NCBI GenBank assembly: GCA_017301995.1
Contig: JAFLEH010000025.1
Span: forward strand, 53,981 to 117,980
Reading direction: 5' to 3'
Source: Verrucomicrobiota bacterium
Lineage (GTDB): Bacteria; Verrucomicrobiota; Verrucomicrobiia; Verrucomicrobiales; Akkermansiaceae
Length of the DNA: 64,000 nt
Shown: positions 17,965 through 29,171 of the stretch, piece after piece
Numbering within the stretch: the first letter of the stretch is position 1
Layout: every line of letters begins with the position of its first letter
Notes under the pieces: generated by a model
Seen by the model: only the letters and a program-made list of their open reading frames with translations
Told to the model about the DNA's origin: nothing
Databases searched by the model: none
Made by a program: the position numbers and the translations under genes

Positions 17965-19184
17965 CGGCTGGATTTCGGAGTGACGGCGGCGCCGTCGGTT
18001 AGGTCGGAGGGCGGATTGACGACCACGGTTTCTCCCGCGGCGAGTCCGGCGAGAACGGTCCGGTCGTCGCCGGGAGACGGATCAAGGGTGATCGCGCGGC
18101 GTTCGGTCTTGCCGTCTCTAACCACCCAGGCGATGTGGCGGCCGCCGCTTTCGCGGACGGCGGACTTCGGGATGGTTAGAATCTCGCGGCGGCCGGCGGG
18201 CGCGGCGGATTCGTCGCTCTGGAAGGCCACTTTCACGCCCATCTGCGGCAGGATCCGTGGATCGAGGGCGGAAAACGCCACGCGCACTTTCACCGTGGCC
18301 TTCTGGCGGTCGGCGGTGGGGATGATGGCGGCCACCTTGCAGGGGATTTTCCAATCCGGATAGGCATCGAGGGTGGCTTCCACCGTTTGGCCGGGCTTCA
18401 CCCGATTGATGAAACTCTCGTTCACGTCCACCTCGATTTCCAGCGATCCCATATCCACCAGCGTGCAAATGCCGGTGCGGGTGAAGCCTCCGCCGGCCGA
18501 CATCGGGGAGATCATCTCGCCGGGCTGCGAGTCCTTGGTGGTGACCACTCCGGCGAACGGCGCGCGGATGACGGTGTCCTCGAGTTGCTGTTTCCACTCG
18601 TCCACCTGGCGTTCGGCCACCGCGATGTCGGCGCGCTGGCGGATGATCTTGGCCTGCATGATCCGGGCGTCGGCCTCCGCCTTGCCGAGTTCCGAGCGAC
18701 TGACCGAGCCGCTTCTATCGAGGCCCCTGAGGCGATTCAGCTCGGTATCGGCATACTCCGCGAGCGGCTCGATCTCCGCGAGCATCAGGTTGGCGGCCTT
18801 CAACTGCGCTTCCGCCAGCCGCAGCCCGGCCTCGACGTTTGAGGCATCGAGTTTCGCCACCACCTGGTCCTTTTCCACCTTCATGCCCTCTTCTATCAAA
18901 ATCTCGGAAACCTTCCCCGTGATCTTCGAGGAAACCGTGGCCTCCAGCCGGGTGGTCACATAGCCCGACGCGTTCAAAAGGGTGCGCCCGCCGCCGCCGT
19001 CCGCGCGCAGCGAGCGGACCTGCGCCGTTTCCACTTGCACCGGTCCGGGACGGGTGAACCACCACCCGCAACCGCCTAACAGCAGCAGCGCCGCGACCAC
19101 CCACCACCAGCCGCGCCGCCCGCGCGGCGGCTCCTGCGAGCGGTCGATGCGCAACGCGTCAAGATCAGGCAAAGGCGACGACAT
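17961..19184 (-). CDS. HlyD/MacA-like periplasmic adaptor
   Basis: 407 residues with a cytoplasmic lead, one membrane helix at about 27-46 (WVVAALLLLGGCGWW), a lipoyl/barrel-sandwich half motif (ATVSSKITGKVSEILIEEGM), a long alpha-hairpin coiled coil (about 125-205) and the second half motif (VIRAPFAGVVTTKDSQPGEM), then beta-barrel and membrane-proximal domains. In MacAB-like exporters this subunit bridges the inner-membrane ATPase/permease to an outer-membrane channel; no TolC homologue is in the window. First gene of the four-gene operon. Confidence 0.9.
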   Translation of the reverse strand: MSSPLPDLDALRIDRSQEPPRGRRGWWWVVAALLLLGGCGWWFTRPGPVQVETAQVRSLRADGGGGRTLLNASGYVTTRLEATVSSKITGKVSEILIEEGMKVEKDQVVAKLDASNVEAGLRLAEAQLKAANLMLAEIEPLAEYADTELNRLRGLDRSGSVSRSELGKAEADARIMQAKIIRQRADIAVAERQVDEWKQQLEDTVIRAPFAGVVTTKDSQPGEMISPMSAGGGFTRTGICTLVDMGSLEIEVDVNESFINRVKPGQTVEATLDAYPDWKIPCKVAAIIPTADRQKATVKVRVAFSALDPRILPQMGVKVAFQSDESAAPAGRREILTIPKSAVRESGGRHIAWVVRDGKTERRAITLDPSPGDDRTVLAGLAAGETVVVNPPSDLTDGAAVTPKSSR

Positions 19185-19225
19185 GGCCGCAAAGTTAGGC
19201 CCGGATCAACCGGAGTCAAGGAAGA

Positions 19226-19334
19226 CCCACAAGGGGTCAGTCCTCGCATGGTAACATTTTTGGACCTCCGGCTTGGTCCGGGCTAATCTCCGGATCGGAA
19301 AAATGTTACCATGCGAGGACTGACCCCTTGTGGG
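19226..19334. repeat. REP/MITE-like palindrome with 36-bp arms
   Basis: Bases 19226-19261 and 19299-19334 are perfect inverted repeats built on the words CCCACAAGGGGTCAG and TCCTCGCATGGTAACA, with a 37-bp centre. A further single arm occurs at 22644-22672. The right arm encodes the last residues and stop of the adjacent exonuclease gene. The GGGGTCAG...ATTTTT form is reminiscent of dispersed palindromes mobilised by RAYT/Y1 transposases, but no such gene is in the window (inference). Confidence 0.85.
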
Positions 19335-20037
19335 GAGCGGGGAGGCGCGCGGGGTGGCGGGGGAGGCCGTTGAGGGCGGTGTCGAGGCCGAGGCGGGAGC
19401 GCATTTCGGCGACGGCGGCGGCCAACAGTTCCACGTCGCCGCGGGCGTCGTGGCGGCGGATGCCGCGGGTGGAGAGGCGGAGGCGGGAGGTGACGTGGTC
19501 GAGCGAGTGGCCGGTGCCGCGGGTGTTGCCGAAGAGGAGTTTCGAGAGGTGGATCGAGTCGATGCAGGGGACTTCGCGGCATGGGCCGCCGTGGCGCGCG
19601 GAGGTGGCGGTTAGAAACTTCGAGTCGAACCGGAGTCCGTTGTGGGCGATGAGGGTGGAGTCGGCCACCCAGTGTGAGAAATCGGCGAGGACGGTGCCGG
19701 GCGGAGGCGCGTCGCGCACGTGGCGGTTGCCCACGCCGGTGTAGCTTTCGATGAACGCGGAGATCGGTCGGCGGGGCTTCGCGAAGCTGAAGAACGCGTC
19801 GTCCGCGACCACCGATCCGGCCCGGAACCGGACCGCGGCGATCTGGATGAGGTCGTCGTGGTCGGGATAGAGTCCGGTGGTTTCGAGGTCGTAAATGACG
19901 AAGTCCTCGCAGGTGTGGCAGGGTTCGGCGAAGAGGAAATCCTTTCCGCAGCCCGGGCAAACGACGCGGCGGCCGAAGTCCGCGGCGGGGCGGTTTACGG
20001 AAATGGCGCAACCGGGATTGGGACAGGAGATTTTCAC
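19306..20037 (-). CDS. DEDDh 3'-5' exonuclease (DnaQ-like) with zinc ribbon
   Basis: About 243 residues using GTG 20035-20037, which gives VKISCPNPGC; an upstream ATG at 20091 is also in frame. N-terminal cysteines (CPNPGC, CPGCGKDF, CHTC) form a probable zinc ribbon. The exonuclease core has ExoI YDLETTGLYPDHDDLIQI, ExoII IAHNGLRFDSKFL and ExoIII RRHDARGDVELLA, so all acidic residues and the catalytic histidine are present. Likely acts in DNA proofreading or repair, or RNA trimming. The C-terminus ends in HKGSVLAW, encoded by the palindromic repeat at 19299-19334, so the natural end has probably been replaced by repeat sequence. Confidence 0.83.
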   Translation of the reverse strand: MKISCPNPGCAISVNRPAADFGRRVVCPGCGKDFLFAEPCHTCEDFVIYDLETTGLYPDHDDLIQIAAVRFRAGSVVADDAFFSFAKPRRPISAFIESYTGVGNRHVRDAPPPGTVLADFSHWVADSTLIAHNGLRFDSKFLTATSARHGGPCREVPCIDSIHLSKLLFGNTRGTGHSLDHVTSRLRLSTRGIRRHDARGDVELLAAAVAEMRSRLGLDTALNGLPRHPARLPAPHKGSVLAW

Positions 20038-20094
20038 GGGCGGAGCGTGAGCGTGGGCGGAGTGGCCGCCGAGGTCAAGCCGATGAAACACGGG

Positions 20095-22473
20095 CTATTT
20101 TCCGCGAGGGAAATCATCCAGCCTCAGCACGCGGGTTTCGCCGCGTTTCAGGGTGAGGGTGAGTTTGGGCCCCGTTCCCGCCGCTTTCGATGTTAGAATA
20201 TCGGTGACGGGGCCGGGGCTCCCGGTATCAAGTTCCACGGTGCCATCGGACGCGGCGTGGAGGGAAATGAACGGGCCATTCGCCCAGACGTTGCAGTCGG
20301 TGGCCGTGTAAAGGTGGACGCCGGCCTGGCGGGCGGCTTCGCGGAGCGATTGGGTGGTTAGGGCGGGACCGCCATCGCGAGCGTCCTGCCACAGCCATTT
20401 TGCGCCGGGAGTGGCCCGTTCGAGAGCGACCCGTCGATCGTTGGTGAGATTCCACGGATTCAGCATCACGAACATCCGGGCTTTGACTTTGCCCGCCGCG
20501 ACATCATCCAACAGATATTGTCCGTAGGGCGCGCCGATCCGTCCCAGACTCCGGCGGATTTCATATATCGTGGGGCGGGTTAGGGAATCGCATCCGGCGC
20601 CCGCGCGCGACATGGCGGTTTCGTCGATCACCGCGGCGATCTCCGGGTGAAACGGCGCGGGATGGTCGAGCATGGCTTGGTCAAGCGGACGCAACCGGTC
20701 CATCCGTTCCCAGATCGCGGGATCGTTGAACCATCCGGTTAGGCCGAGATCCATCCACCAGGTGCCGAAATTGCGGATGGCCGCCTGGGCCGTGTTGCGT
20801 TCGAGTTCGGCGTTGGTTTCCGCGAGGCTGGATACGTGTTGTTCGCATCCGGGTTGGCTGCCTGTGGCCAGATAGGTGTGCGTGTCGTCCTCGTTGAGCC
20901 AGAGTTTGCCCGCGAGCGCCACGCTTTCCGCGGCGGTCATCGAGGGGGCGCTTTCGCCGAGTCCGCGGTCGAAGTAGGAAACCGGCGAGCAAAGGACATC
21001 GATGTCCGGGCAATCCAGCACCCGCCGGAGGGCGTAGTGGCCGGACACCGGCGGACCCGTGGGAACCGCCGCGAACTCGAATACATAACCGTAGAAGAAA
21101 ACCACCAGTTTGTTGCCGCCGGACGCCTCGCGCGCGGCATGGGCGAGGGTGGTGACGCAATCCGCCATCGCTTCCTGTTGGAACGCGGCCCAATCCAGCA
21201 GCCTGCGCGATTTCTCCGGGTCCAGCGGTTTTCCCGCCGGAACGGTCCGGCGTTCCTCCGGGGTGGGAATGGTGGCGGTTTCCGGAGTCTCGGATCGATC
21301 CCACGCGTCATGCAGGGCCGCCGCGTTCCCGTAACGTCCGGCGAGCCACGTCCGCCACGCGGTTAGATCCGCCGGTGCATAGCCGTTCAGCTTGGGCTGC
21401 CAGGTGTCTTCGTAGAACCACTCGCCGGTGTTTTGGCCAACCGGATGGTATCCCGCTACCGCACCGCCGAATTTCTCCTCCAAATGCCGCACCAGACTCC
21501 CGAGGCACCGGGCGGCGTCTTCCCGATACACGGGCGACGCGGGCACGGCGCACGACCGGTGCGGGCCGTCCTCCCAGCGCATCACCTCGCCGGGGTGGGC
21601 GCGCACCCACCAATCCGGAGGATCCATCCCGATCCGGGGCAGCAGCAGCGCCTTCGGGTTGGCCCGCAGCACCCGCGCGCAGGCCGCATCCACCGCCGCC
21701 CAGTCGGCCTCCCGGCCCGGCTCCGGCCACGGAGTGGGGATCGGAAAACTCACGAAATCGACCCCCGCGCCCGCCGCAAGCCTGATCTGCGATTCGAACA
21801 CCCCATCCGGGCCGCCGAGATGGACGAACGGATCGCCGGGGCGGTAACAGGCGACCGTTAGGTCCCGCGGTCGGTCGGTTTTCACCCAAAACGTCGTTCG
21901 GTAGCGGTGCCCGCGGACGATCCGGAGATTCGGCTGGTGATAGATATGGAAATCCGGCCAACGACCGTCGGGTGGAGCGGAAATCGTCACCGCGAGCCCG
22001 GCGGATTGTCCGCATCCGGCACCGGGAACCACCGCGGTTTTTCCGACCGTGTTGGCCTGGTCCGCGGGCCAGAACCGCCAGTCGCGGTCGAATGCGCCCG
22101 GACCGTCCTCAAACGTTCTGGCGGGCATGGTTTCCGGGCCGCCCGCCAGATCCACGATGCGGATGTCATCCAGCATGACGGTCCCCGGTTGCTGGCCGAA
22201 GCGGAAATGCAGCGTGCCGGTCGTGGCGCTGTCGGTCGCCTCAAACTCGAACGAAACTTCCTGCGCGCCGGATTTCAGGCGGATCGGCGAGGATCCCGGA
22301 CCACCCCAGAACATCCGCGGACGCACCCGCTGGCCGTTGACCCGCAGACAGGGCGCTCCGTTCGACGCGTCCACCCGGACCCTCAGCGACGGCGGCGCGG
22401 CTTGGGTTCGCAACTCAGCGGAAACCGCGAAAAGCGCGGGCAGCAAAACCGGAATGACGGTCGGTAGGCGCAT
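20095..22473 (-). CDS. Secreted GH-A clan glycosidase (GH42-like) with carbohydrate-binding domain
   Basis: 792 residues with a signal peptide (VIPVLLPALFAVSAELRTQA). Residues ~30-230 are a jelly-roll typical of carbohydrate-binding modules (FEFEATDSATTGTLHFRFG, MLDDIRIVDLAG). The central TIM barrel contains YHPVGQNTGEWFYEDTW, with the glutamate in the position of the acid/base of GH42-type enzymes, and a later KLWLNEDDTHTY segment that may carry the nucleophile. A beta-rich domain ends the protein. Probable extracellular or periplasmic hydrolysis of plant or algal polysaccharide. It is a single gene, divergent from ftsH; no transporter or regulator adjoins it. Confidence 0.75.
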   Translation of the reverse strand: MRLPTVIPVLLPALFAVSAELRTQAAPPSLRVRVDASNGAPCLRVNGQRVRPRMFWGGPGSSPIRLKSGAQEVSFEFEATDSATTGTLHFRFGQQPGTVMLDDIRIVDLAGGPETMPARTFEDGPGAFDRDWRFWPADQANTVGKTAVVPGAGCGQSAGLAVTISAPPDGRWPDFHIYHQPNLRIVRGHRYRTTFWVKTDRPRDLTVACYRPGDPFVHLGGPDGVFESQIRLAAGAGVDFVSFPIPTPWPEPGREADWAAVDAACARVLRANPKALLLPRIGMDPPDWWVRAHPGEVMRWEDGPHRSCAVPASPVYREDAARCLGSLVRHLEEKFGGAVAGYHPVGQNTGEWFYEDTWQPKLNGYAPADLTAWRTWLAGRYGNAAALHDAWDRSETPETATIPTPEERRTVPAGKPLDPEKSRRLLDWAAFQQEAMADCVTTLAHAAREASGGNKLVVFFYGYVFEFAAVPTGPPVSGHYALRRVLDCPDIDVLCSPVSYFDRGLGESAPSMTAAESVALAGKLWLNEDDTHTYLATGSQPGCEQHVSSLAETNAELERNTAQAAIRNFGTWWMDLGLTGWFNDPAIWERMDRLRPLDQAMLDHPAPFHPEIAAVIDETAMSRAGAGCDSLTRPTIYEIRRSLGRIGAPYGQYLLDDVAAGKVKARMFVMLNPWNLTNDRRVALERATPGAKWLWQDARDGGPALTTQSLREAARQAGVHLYTATDCNVWANGPFISLHAASDGTVELDTGSPGPVTDILTSKAAGTGPKLTLTLKRGETRVLRLDDFPRGK

Positions 22474-22772
22474 GGGACTTGGAAAAATACGCGGATCGCG
22501 GAGCCAATCCGACAGCGGATTTCCGAGGTGGCGATTTGGATAGATGCCGGGATGGCCCCGAACTTGGTTAGGCGGAGTCCGGACCGATCGGCCACCACCG
22601 GCGGGCCGACAAAACCCCGCAATCCGGCCGATGGCAGATCGGCAAAAATGTTACCATGCGAGGACTGACCCCATGTTTTCGCAAAAAAGGGGTTTATTTT
22701 TCGCGTTTTGGGCCTACCATGTCCCGCCCGCCGACGGGTTTTCATCCGCGTGGCGGCTTTTCGTTTTCCATC
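22474..22772. other. Divergent intergenic region between glycosidase and ftsH
   Basis: No gene. Holds the promoters of both flanking genes and a single repeat arm at 22644-22672 about 100 bp before the ftsH start. An A/T-rich run (CAAAAAAGGGGTTTATTTTT around 22681) may be part of the ftsH promoter. An in-frame ATG at 22656 inside the repeat is not favoured as the ftsH start. Confidence 0.5.
22644..22672 (+). repeat. Single arm of the GGGGTCAG dispersed repeat
   Basis: Identical over 29 bp to the right arm of the palindrome at 19299-19334 (AAAAATGTTACCATGCGAGG followed by ACTGACCCC). Only one arm is present here, so it looks like a half or decayed element. Confidence 0.85.
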
Positions 22773-25196
<2,424 letters not shown>

Positions 25197-25215
25197 GAAA
25201 AGCGACCGGCCGGCC

Positions 25216-25887
25216 ATGAAATCGCAAATTGCGGCGGCCATGGCGATCTCCATCGCCTTGGTCCGCGCCGCGGTGGGCGCGGAAGATCCGGCGTCCGCTT
25301 CCGGCGATCTGTCGTTTTCGATCCATCCGAAACTACCGCCGTTCTTCTATCAAATTTCCCTGGAGCGCCCGCCCAATGCCCCGATGGTCGTCCGCATCGG
25401 GATCCGCGGCGGACCAAAGGGCTACAAGCCGCAAACGCTCGAACCCTGGACTATCCGGGAAAAGGTGATAGAGACCATCGATCTCAACTTCGACGGCTAC
25501 AAGGACATCAGAATCGTTGAGGATGTGGGAAACCACGGGGATGAGATCTTCGCGTGCTGGCTTTATGATCCCGGTCGGAAAACGTTTGTTCCGGCGCCGG
25601 ATTTCGCGGGAATCGACGAGGTTGACACTCAGGAAGGAACCCTCATCGACTATAACAGCGGCGGAGTGGCGTATTGGAACGCGGCGGTCTATCGGCTCAG
25701 AAACGGCCGCCCCGAACTCATCCGTGAGGTGGTCACCGCATACGCCGAGGATGTCCGCGATGTCGTTCCCGCGAGCTATCCCGACGGCACGGTCGTTAGA
25801 ATAACCCGTCTATACAGGAACGGCCATCTGGCCCGCACGTTTTACAGCCGGCGGTTTCCGGAATTTTCGGATCAGCCTCCCGAGTAA
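25216..25887 (+). CDS. Secreted protein of unknown function (FG-GAP/XAC2610-like)
   Basis: 223 residues from ATG 25216, 19 bp after ftsH. Signal peptide (KSQIAAAMAISIALVRAAVGA). The core DLNFDGYKDIRIVEDVGN resembles the Ca-binding FG-GAP/VCBS-like blade found in the XAC2610 group of exported proteins, followed by GNHGDEIFACWLYD and NSGGVAYWNAAVYRLRNG, typical of that family (interpretation by resemblance). No catalytic residues recognised. Could be cotranscribed with ftsH; otherwise unconnected to its neighbours. Confidence 0.7.
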   Translation: MKSQIAAAMAISIALVRAAVGAEDPASASGDLSFSIHPKLPPFFYQISLERPPNAPMVVRIGIRGGPKGYKPQTLEPWTIREKVIETIDLNFDGYKDIRIVEDVGNHGDEIFACWLYDPGRKTFVPAPDFAGIDEVDTQEGTLIDYNSGGVAYWNAAVYRLRNGRPELIREVVTAYAEDVRDVVPASYPDGTVVRITRLYRNGHLARTFYSRRFPEFSDQPPE

Positions 25888-26292
25888 CTTGCGAGTTTTT
25901 GGAGCCGATGAGAGGCTTGTAGCGGCGCTCTATGAGCGTCGATGCCAAAGTATCGCAAAGACAAGTTCAGACATCCTGATCCGGTCGGAAAATGATTTGG
26001 CACAATTCGCGGCGGCAGCGACGTCGATGAATGGTGCTTTCTTTCTGGTTTCCGGTTTCTGGTCTCTGGCTTCTTGGCCCGATTGTGCCAAACCATTTTC
26101 CGACCGGCAAACGCAGTGGAGCGGAAAACAAGGCCTCGGATCAGGATCTCTGAAGTTACTCCCGCATTCCCCGCCCGGAACACGCTGATTCCGAGTCACA
26201 AATCGAATCCGCAATACCGCCCGGCAATCCCGCACGTCTCACACGATGGGCCCGTCCAACAACGGATAGCTGTGAGGCAAGCTCACCAGCGA
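25888..26292. other. Non-coding junction between core genes and cassette block A
   Basis: No convincing gene. Contains the large inverted repeat at 25963-26156 and, at 26190-26292, sequence that should be the outer end of cassette block A; a TGAGG/CCTCA hairpin is visible near 26235-26285 but no clear attC could be assigned. Confidence 0.5.
25963..26156. repeat. Long imperfect inverted repeat (~195 bp)
   Basis: Outer arms 25963-25982 (AAGTTCAGACATCCTGATCC) and 26138-26156 (reverse complement with two differences), and inner arms 25981-26008 (GGTCGGAAAATGATTTGGCA core) and 26080-26107 (reverse complement with few differences). The loop includes CTGGTTTCCGGTTTCTGGTC, a word similar to the AGAGACC tandem at 61411-61440. 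Looks like a miniature palindromic element inserted between the ftsH region and the cassette block. Confidence 0.75.
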
Positions 26293-26685
26293 TCATTGGG
26301 GTTCGGATTTTGGATTGTTGTCACTGAGGTTTTTTGAAAATACCAGTGATAATCCTGTCATCAGAAAGCCGGCACCACAGCCGAAAAGCACCCATGCCAC
26401 TGGGTAGGCAGAAAATGTGTAGTTGTTAATCAAATCAACAGGATCCACCGGGATGCGATCAAATCTATTTATTGAAACTTTCAGGACTTGTAAGGCCGTC
26501 ATCGCCACGCCTACGCAAGCAATCCCTGCTAAAAAGCAGCAAACAACCAATGAGGTTTCTTTTCTCCTCTTGTAAAGAGCCCACATTCCCATGCCAATTG
26601 CAATGATGGCAAAAAAAAGCGTAACAACACCGATCGGATCTATACCCCATGAAACAAGCGTCGCCATTGTCATGCAATTTATCAT
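26293..26685 (-). CDS. Cassette-encoded small membrane protein
   Basis: 130 residues, not recognised. Three hydrophobic stretches: about 10-36 (LVSWGIDPIGVVTLFFAIIA), 44-66 (TSLVVCCFLAGIACVGVAMT) and 92-116 (AYPVAWVLFGCGAGFLMTGL), with a short Lys/Asn-rich tail. ATG at 26683-26685 follows the attC core GTTCGGC by 8 bp, as expected for the first gene of an integron cassette. Base composition (about half A+T) is far below the GC content of the core genes and indicates recent acquisition. Confidence 0.65.
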   Translation of the reverse strand: MINCMTMATLVSWGIDPIGVVTLFFAIIAIGMGMWALYKRRKETSLVVCCFLAGIACVGVAMTALQVLKVSINRFDRIPVDPVDLINNYTFSAYPVAWVLFGCGAGFLMTGLSLVFSKNLSDNNPKSEPQ

Positions 26686-26693
26686 TTTGATTT

Positions 26694-26822
26694 GCCGAAC
26701 GTCGAGGGTCTGCCACCACCTACCGAGGGCGATCCTTTAACGTCGGGGTTGATGGCTGATCTTTCACGGAAGGCTTGATAGCGGGCTTGGTAGCCGGTTG
26801 GCCAGTGCCCGCTGGTTCGACG
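26694..26822 (-). other. attC recombination site (cassette block A)
   Basis: Read on the minus strand: left box GTCGAAC (26815-26821), stem GGGCACTGGCCAACCGGCTACC (26789-26810), right stem GGTAGGTGGTGGCAGACCC (26706-26724) and right core GTTCGGC (26694-26700). The arms pair imperfectly and differ in length by three bases. The upstream gene reads into the site and ends within it. Confidence 0.7.
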
Positions 26823-27463
26823 GTCTTGTCAATATCGAGGGTTGCTTTTCCCGCTTTGAGAGATTCCTCAGTCACTTCCAGAATTCCGTATCCAACATCA
26901 CCAAACTGCGGATAGACATCATTGTGAAAAGCGGTGATCCTGTAGGTTCCAGGCACTAGAAATTGGATTCGGCCCCGATTGAGCCCCTCTTTGATATCCG
27001 TGTGGAGCCATTGCCGGTAGTGACGGTCCAGATGGCCGTCTTCGCCAACCTTATCCACGCGGAGGAAGATTCCTTTGGAGTGTGGTTTCCTCCTCGGTAA
27101 CGGAACATTGCGGTAATTCACTACAATCTCAAGTTTTCCCTTTGGAAGATGCACGTTGATGATGTTTTTGCCCTTGTTGACCGATATGTCTGAGACTACG
27201 ATACAATTTCCCGTGAAATCAGAGTATCCCGGGCTTAGGCAAACTCGATATTCTCCGGGGGCAATGCCATTCCACCGCGTCAGCCCTTTCTCTTGCTCCT
27301 CAAATCGCTCCAATGGCTTGTATTTCTTCTTACTATCCTTCGTGCTTAGCAGGTACAGCCCTCGTGGTGCCGAGTTGGCTTCCACTTTGATGACCACTTC
27401 GGCTGCGTATGAGACGCACAAGAATATGGGCAGCAGGCAAATGGAGACGGCGAATGGCTTCAT
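26720..27463 (-). CDS. Cassette-encoded secreted protein with carboxypeptidase-like beta domain
   Basis: About 247 residues from ATG 27461-27463, chosen because it begins a signal peptide (MKPFAVSICLLPIFLCVSYA); an upstream in-frame ATG lies in the leader repeat. The mature protein has two beta-sandwich-like segments (GEYRVCLSPGYSDFTGNC, and LVPGTYRITAFHNDVYPQFG), resembling repeats of secreted regulatory or adhesion domains; no enzyme motif seen. The C-terminal tail (GTGQPATKPAIKPS...LKDRPR) is low-complexity and is encoded by the attC, echoing the tails of two other cassette proteins here. First gene of cassette block A, directly after leader copy A. Confidence 0.65.
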   Translation of the reverse strand: MKPFAVSICLLPIFLCVSYAAEVVIKVEANSAPRGLYLLSTKDSKKKYKPLERFEEQEKGLTRWNGIAPGEYRVCLSPGYSDFTGNCIVVSDISVNKGKNIINVHLPKGKLEIVVNYRNVPLPRRKPHSKGIFLRVDKVGEDGHLDRHYRQWLHTDIKEGLNRGRIQFLVPGTYRITAFHNDVYPQFGDVGYGILEVTEESLKAGKATLDIDKTVEPAGTGQPATKPAIKPSVKDQPSTPTLKDRPR

Positions 27464-27472
27464 TGGAGAGTC

Positions 27473-27690
27473 GAACAGTTTTGTTATGCCGAAGAACCGG
27501 TTAATACCTGCGCGCATGATGCGTGCGTCGGCGCGCGCGGGGGTATGATTCGGCCGCGATGGCGGGTTCCGGCGTCGGCTTGGCTCGTTTTCATGGGCTC
27601 ATGCTATCAGGCCGACCGCCCGGCGGCAAGCCGGGAGTTGCGGAATTTCCGGGAGGGGCTGCCGCGGCGCGCGGTTTTTCCAGCCGCGGC
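27473..27690 (-). repeat. Leader repeat copy A (attI-like)
   Basis: One of three closely similar copies (others 30334-30582 and 32108-32355). In minus-strand reading it ends ...AACAAAACTGTTC and is immediately followed by the first cassette gene; the three copies diverge right after the TTC. It contains an imperfect palindrome (AATACC...GGTATT flanked by GC-rich arms). This copy is the most diverged and lacks the coding remnant seen beyond the other two. Confidence 0.75.
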
Positions 27691-28079
27691 TTTGGTGACG
27701 GTGCGGAGGAGGCTTGAGCCGGTGATATAGCCGGATGGGGAGTGTAGGGATCATCAAGAGGGTGATGCGGGTGGCCGATGTGCAGCAGGAACGCCCCAGT
27801 CTTCGCTGTTGTGAGAATGTGCTTGAAAGGGGACCGGTCACTTTGAGCTACTTTCTCATAACGAACCCGCATTCCCGAGGAACCGGATGCGGAAATTGCG
27901 CTCGTCCGGGATCAGTGGGGGGCGTCATCCGGCCTCCGGGCCGGACGGCCCTATCCCGGAAGCAATGGACAGTTCGCCGGAAATAATTTCAAATAATTCT
28001 CCCCCGGTTGTCCCACTCCCTGGCCGGGCCGCTCATAACCATCCGGGATCATCCCTCGCTGAACAAGAGCCTCCTCACC
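27691..28079. other. Non-coding region before the thioredoxin-like gene
   Basis: No supported gene; short reading frames here lack homology features. A GC-rich hairpin (GGCCTCCGGGCCGGACGGCC, 27932-27951) and an A/T-rich stretch (AATAATTTCAAATAATTCTC, 27983-28002) about 80 bp before the start of the downstream gene may include its promoter. Confidence 0.45.
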
Positions 28080-29171
28080 ATGCACCGCATCTCCAGCTTC
28101 CTCGCCGCCATCGCGCTCGCCGCCTTTCCCGCCGCCGCCGCGCCCGCCCTCAAGGTTGGCGACCCCGCCCCGGCCATCAAGGTCGGCAAATGGTTCAAAG
28201 GCCAGCCGGTCGAGAAATTCGACCCCAGCCAGGTCTATGTGGTCGAGTTCTGGGCCACTTGGTGCGGCCCGTGCAAAAAGAACATCCCGCACCTCACCGA
28301 ACTGGCCAAAAAATACGAGGGCAAGGCCCGCATCCTCGGTATCAGCATCTTCGAGCCGGAAAAAACCGACCACCAGAAGCGCCTCGACCTCGTCGGCAAG
28401 TTCGTCACCGCGATGGGCGATAAGATGGATTACATCGTCGCCGCCGACGACAACGACGGGTTCATGGCCAAAAACTGGATGGAGGCGGCCGGCGAGCAGG
28501 GCATCCCCACCGCGTTCATCGTCGGCAAGGACGGCAGGATCGCCTGGATCGGCTATCCGTGGCAGGGCATGGACGAGAATCTGGCGGCGGCCGTGGCCGG
28601 CACGCTGGATATGGAGGCGATGAAGGCGGATGCCGCCAAACGCCAGCGGGAAAAGGACGAGAAGGCCGCTGTTAGCGCGCTATTCAAGCCCGCCCAGGAA
28701 CTCCAGGCCCAGGGCAAGACCCAGGAGGCGCTCGCCGCTTTGGACCAGCTCGAAGCCGCCCATCCGGAACTGGCGGGTGGCATCGGCGGCATGCGCTTCC
28801 GCCTGCTGCTGTCCACCGACGGAGCCGCCGCCTGCCGCGAGGCCCGCAGACTGCTGGAAGGTCCGCTGAAGAACAACCACAACGCCCTCTACACCATGAC
28901 CCGCGATCTCACCGAGCCGGCCGGTCTCACCAATATCGACTGGGAGGTGCCCGTCGCCCTCGCCACCCGCGCGGTGGAACTCAGCAATGGCGCGCCCAAC
29001 ACCCTTTTCGTGCTGGCCCACGCCTATTACCGCAAAGGGGATTTCGCCAAGGCCGTCGCCACCGCCGAGCAGGCCGTGGCCAAATCCGCCGCCGACCCGG
29101 ACAGCGACCCGCAGTCCATCGCCTTCATGAAAGGCATGTTGGAAAAATACCGCGCCGCCGCCGCGAAATAG
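28080..29171 (+). CDS. TlpA-like thioredoxin-family protein with TPR C-terminus
   Basis: 363 residues from ATG 28080. Signal peptide (MHRISSFLAAIALAAFPAAA), then an AhpC/TlpA-type thioredoxin fold: VVEFWATWCGPCKKNIPHL carries the redox WCGPC motif, and GIPTAFIVGKDGRIAWIG carries the cis-proline loop. From about residue 190 it is all helical with a TPR-like pattern (ALFKPAQELQAQGKTQEALA, FVLAHAYYRKGDFAKAVATA). Likely periplasmic thiol reductase involved in disulfide exchange or protein quality control, with the TPR part for partner binding. It is a plus-strand GC-rich core gene lying between two cassette blocks. Confidence 0.87.
   Translation: MHRISSFLAAIALAAFPAAAAPALKVGDPAPAIKVGKWFKGQPVEKFDPSQVYVVEFWATWCGPCKKNIPHLTELAKKYEGKARILGISIFEPEKTDHQKRLDLVGKFVTAMGDKMDYIVAADDNDGFMAKNWMEAAGEQGIPTAFIVGKDGRIAWIGYPWQGMDENLAAAVAGTLDMEAMKADAAKRQREKDEKAAVSALFKPAQELQAQGKTQEALAALDQLEAAHPELAGGIGGMRFRLLLSTDGAAACREARRLLEGPLKNNHNALYTMTRDLTEPAGLTNIDWEVPVALATRAVELSNGAPNTLFVLAHAYYRKGDFAKAVATAEQAVAKSAADPDSDPQSIAFMKGMLEKYRAAAAK

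Noticed and set aside
27591..27872. 93-residue minus-strand frame overlapping leader copy A
   Set aside because: Pro/Ala-rich translation of repeat DNA without start-site or homology support.
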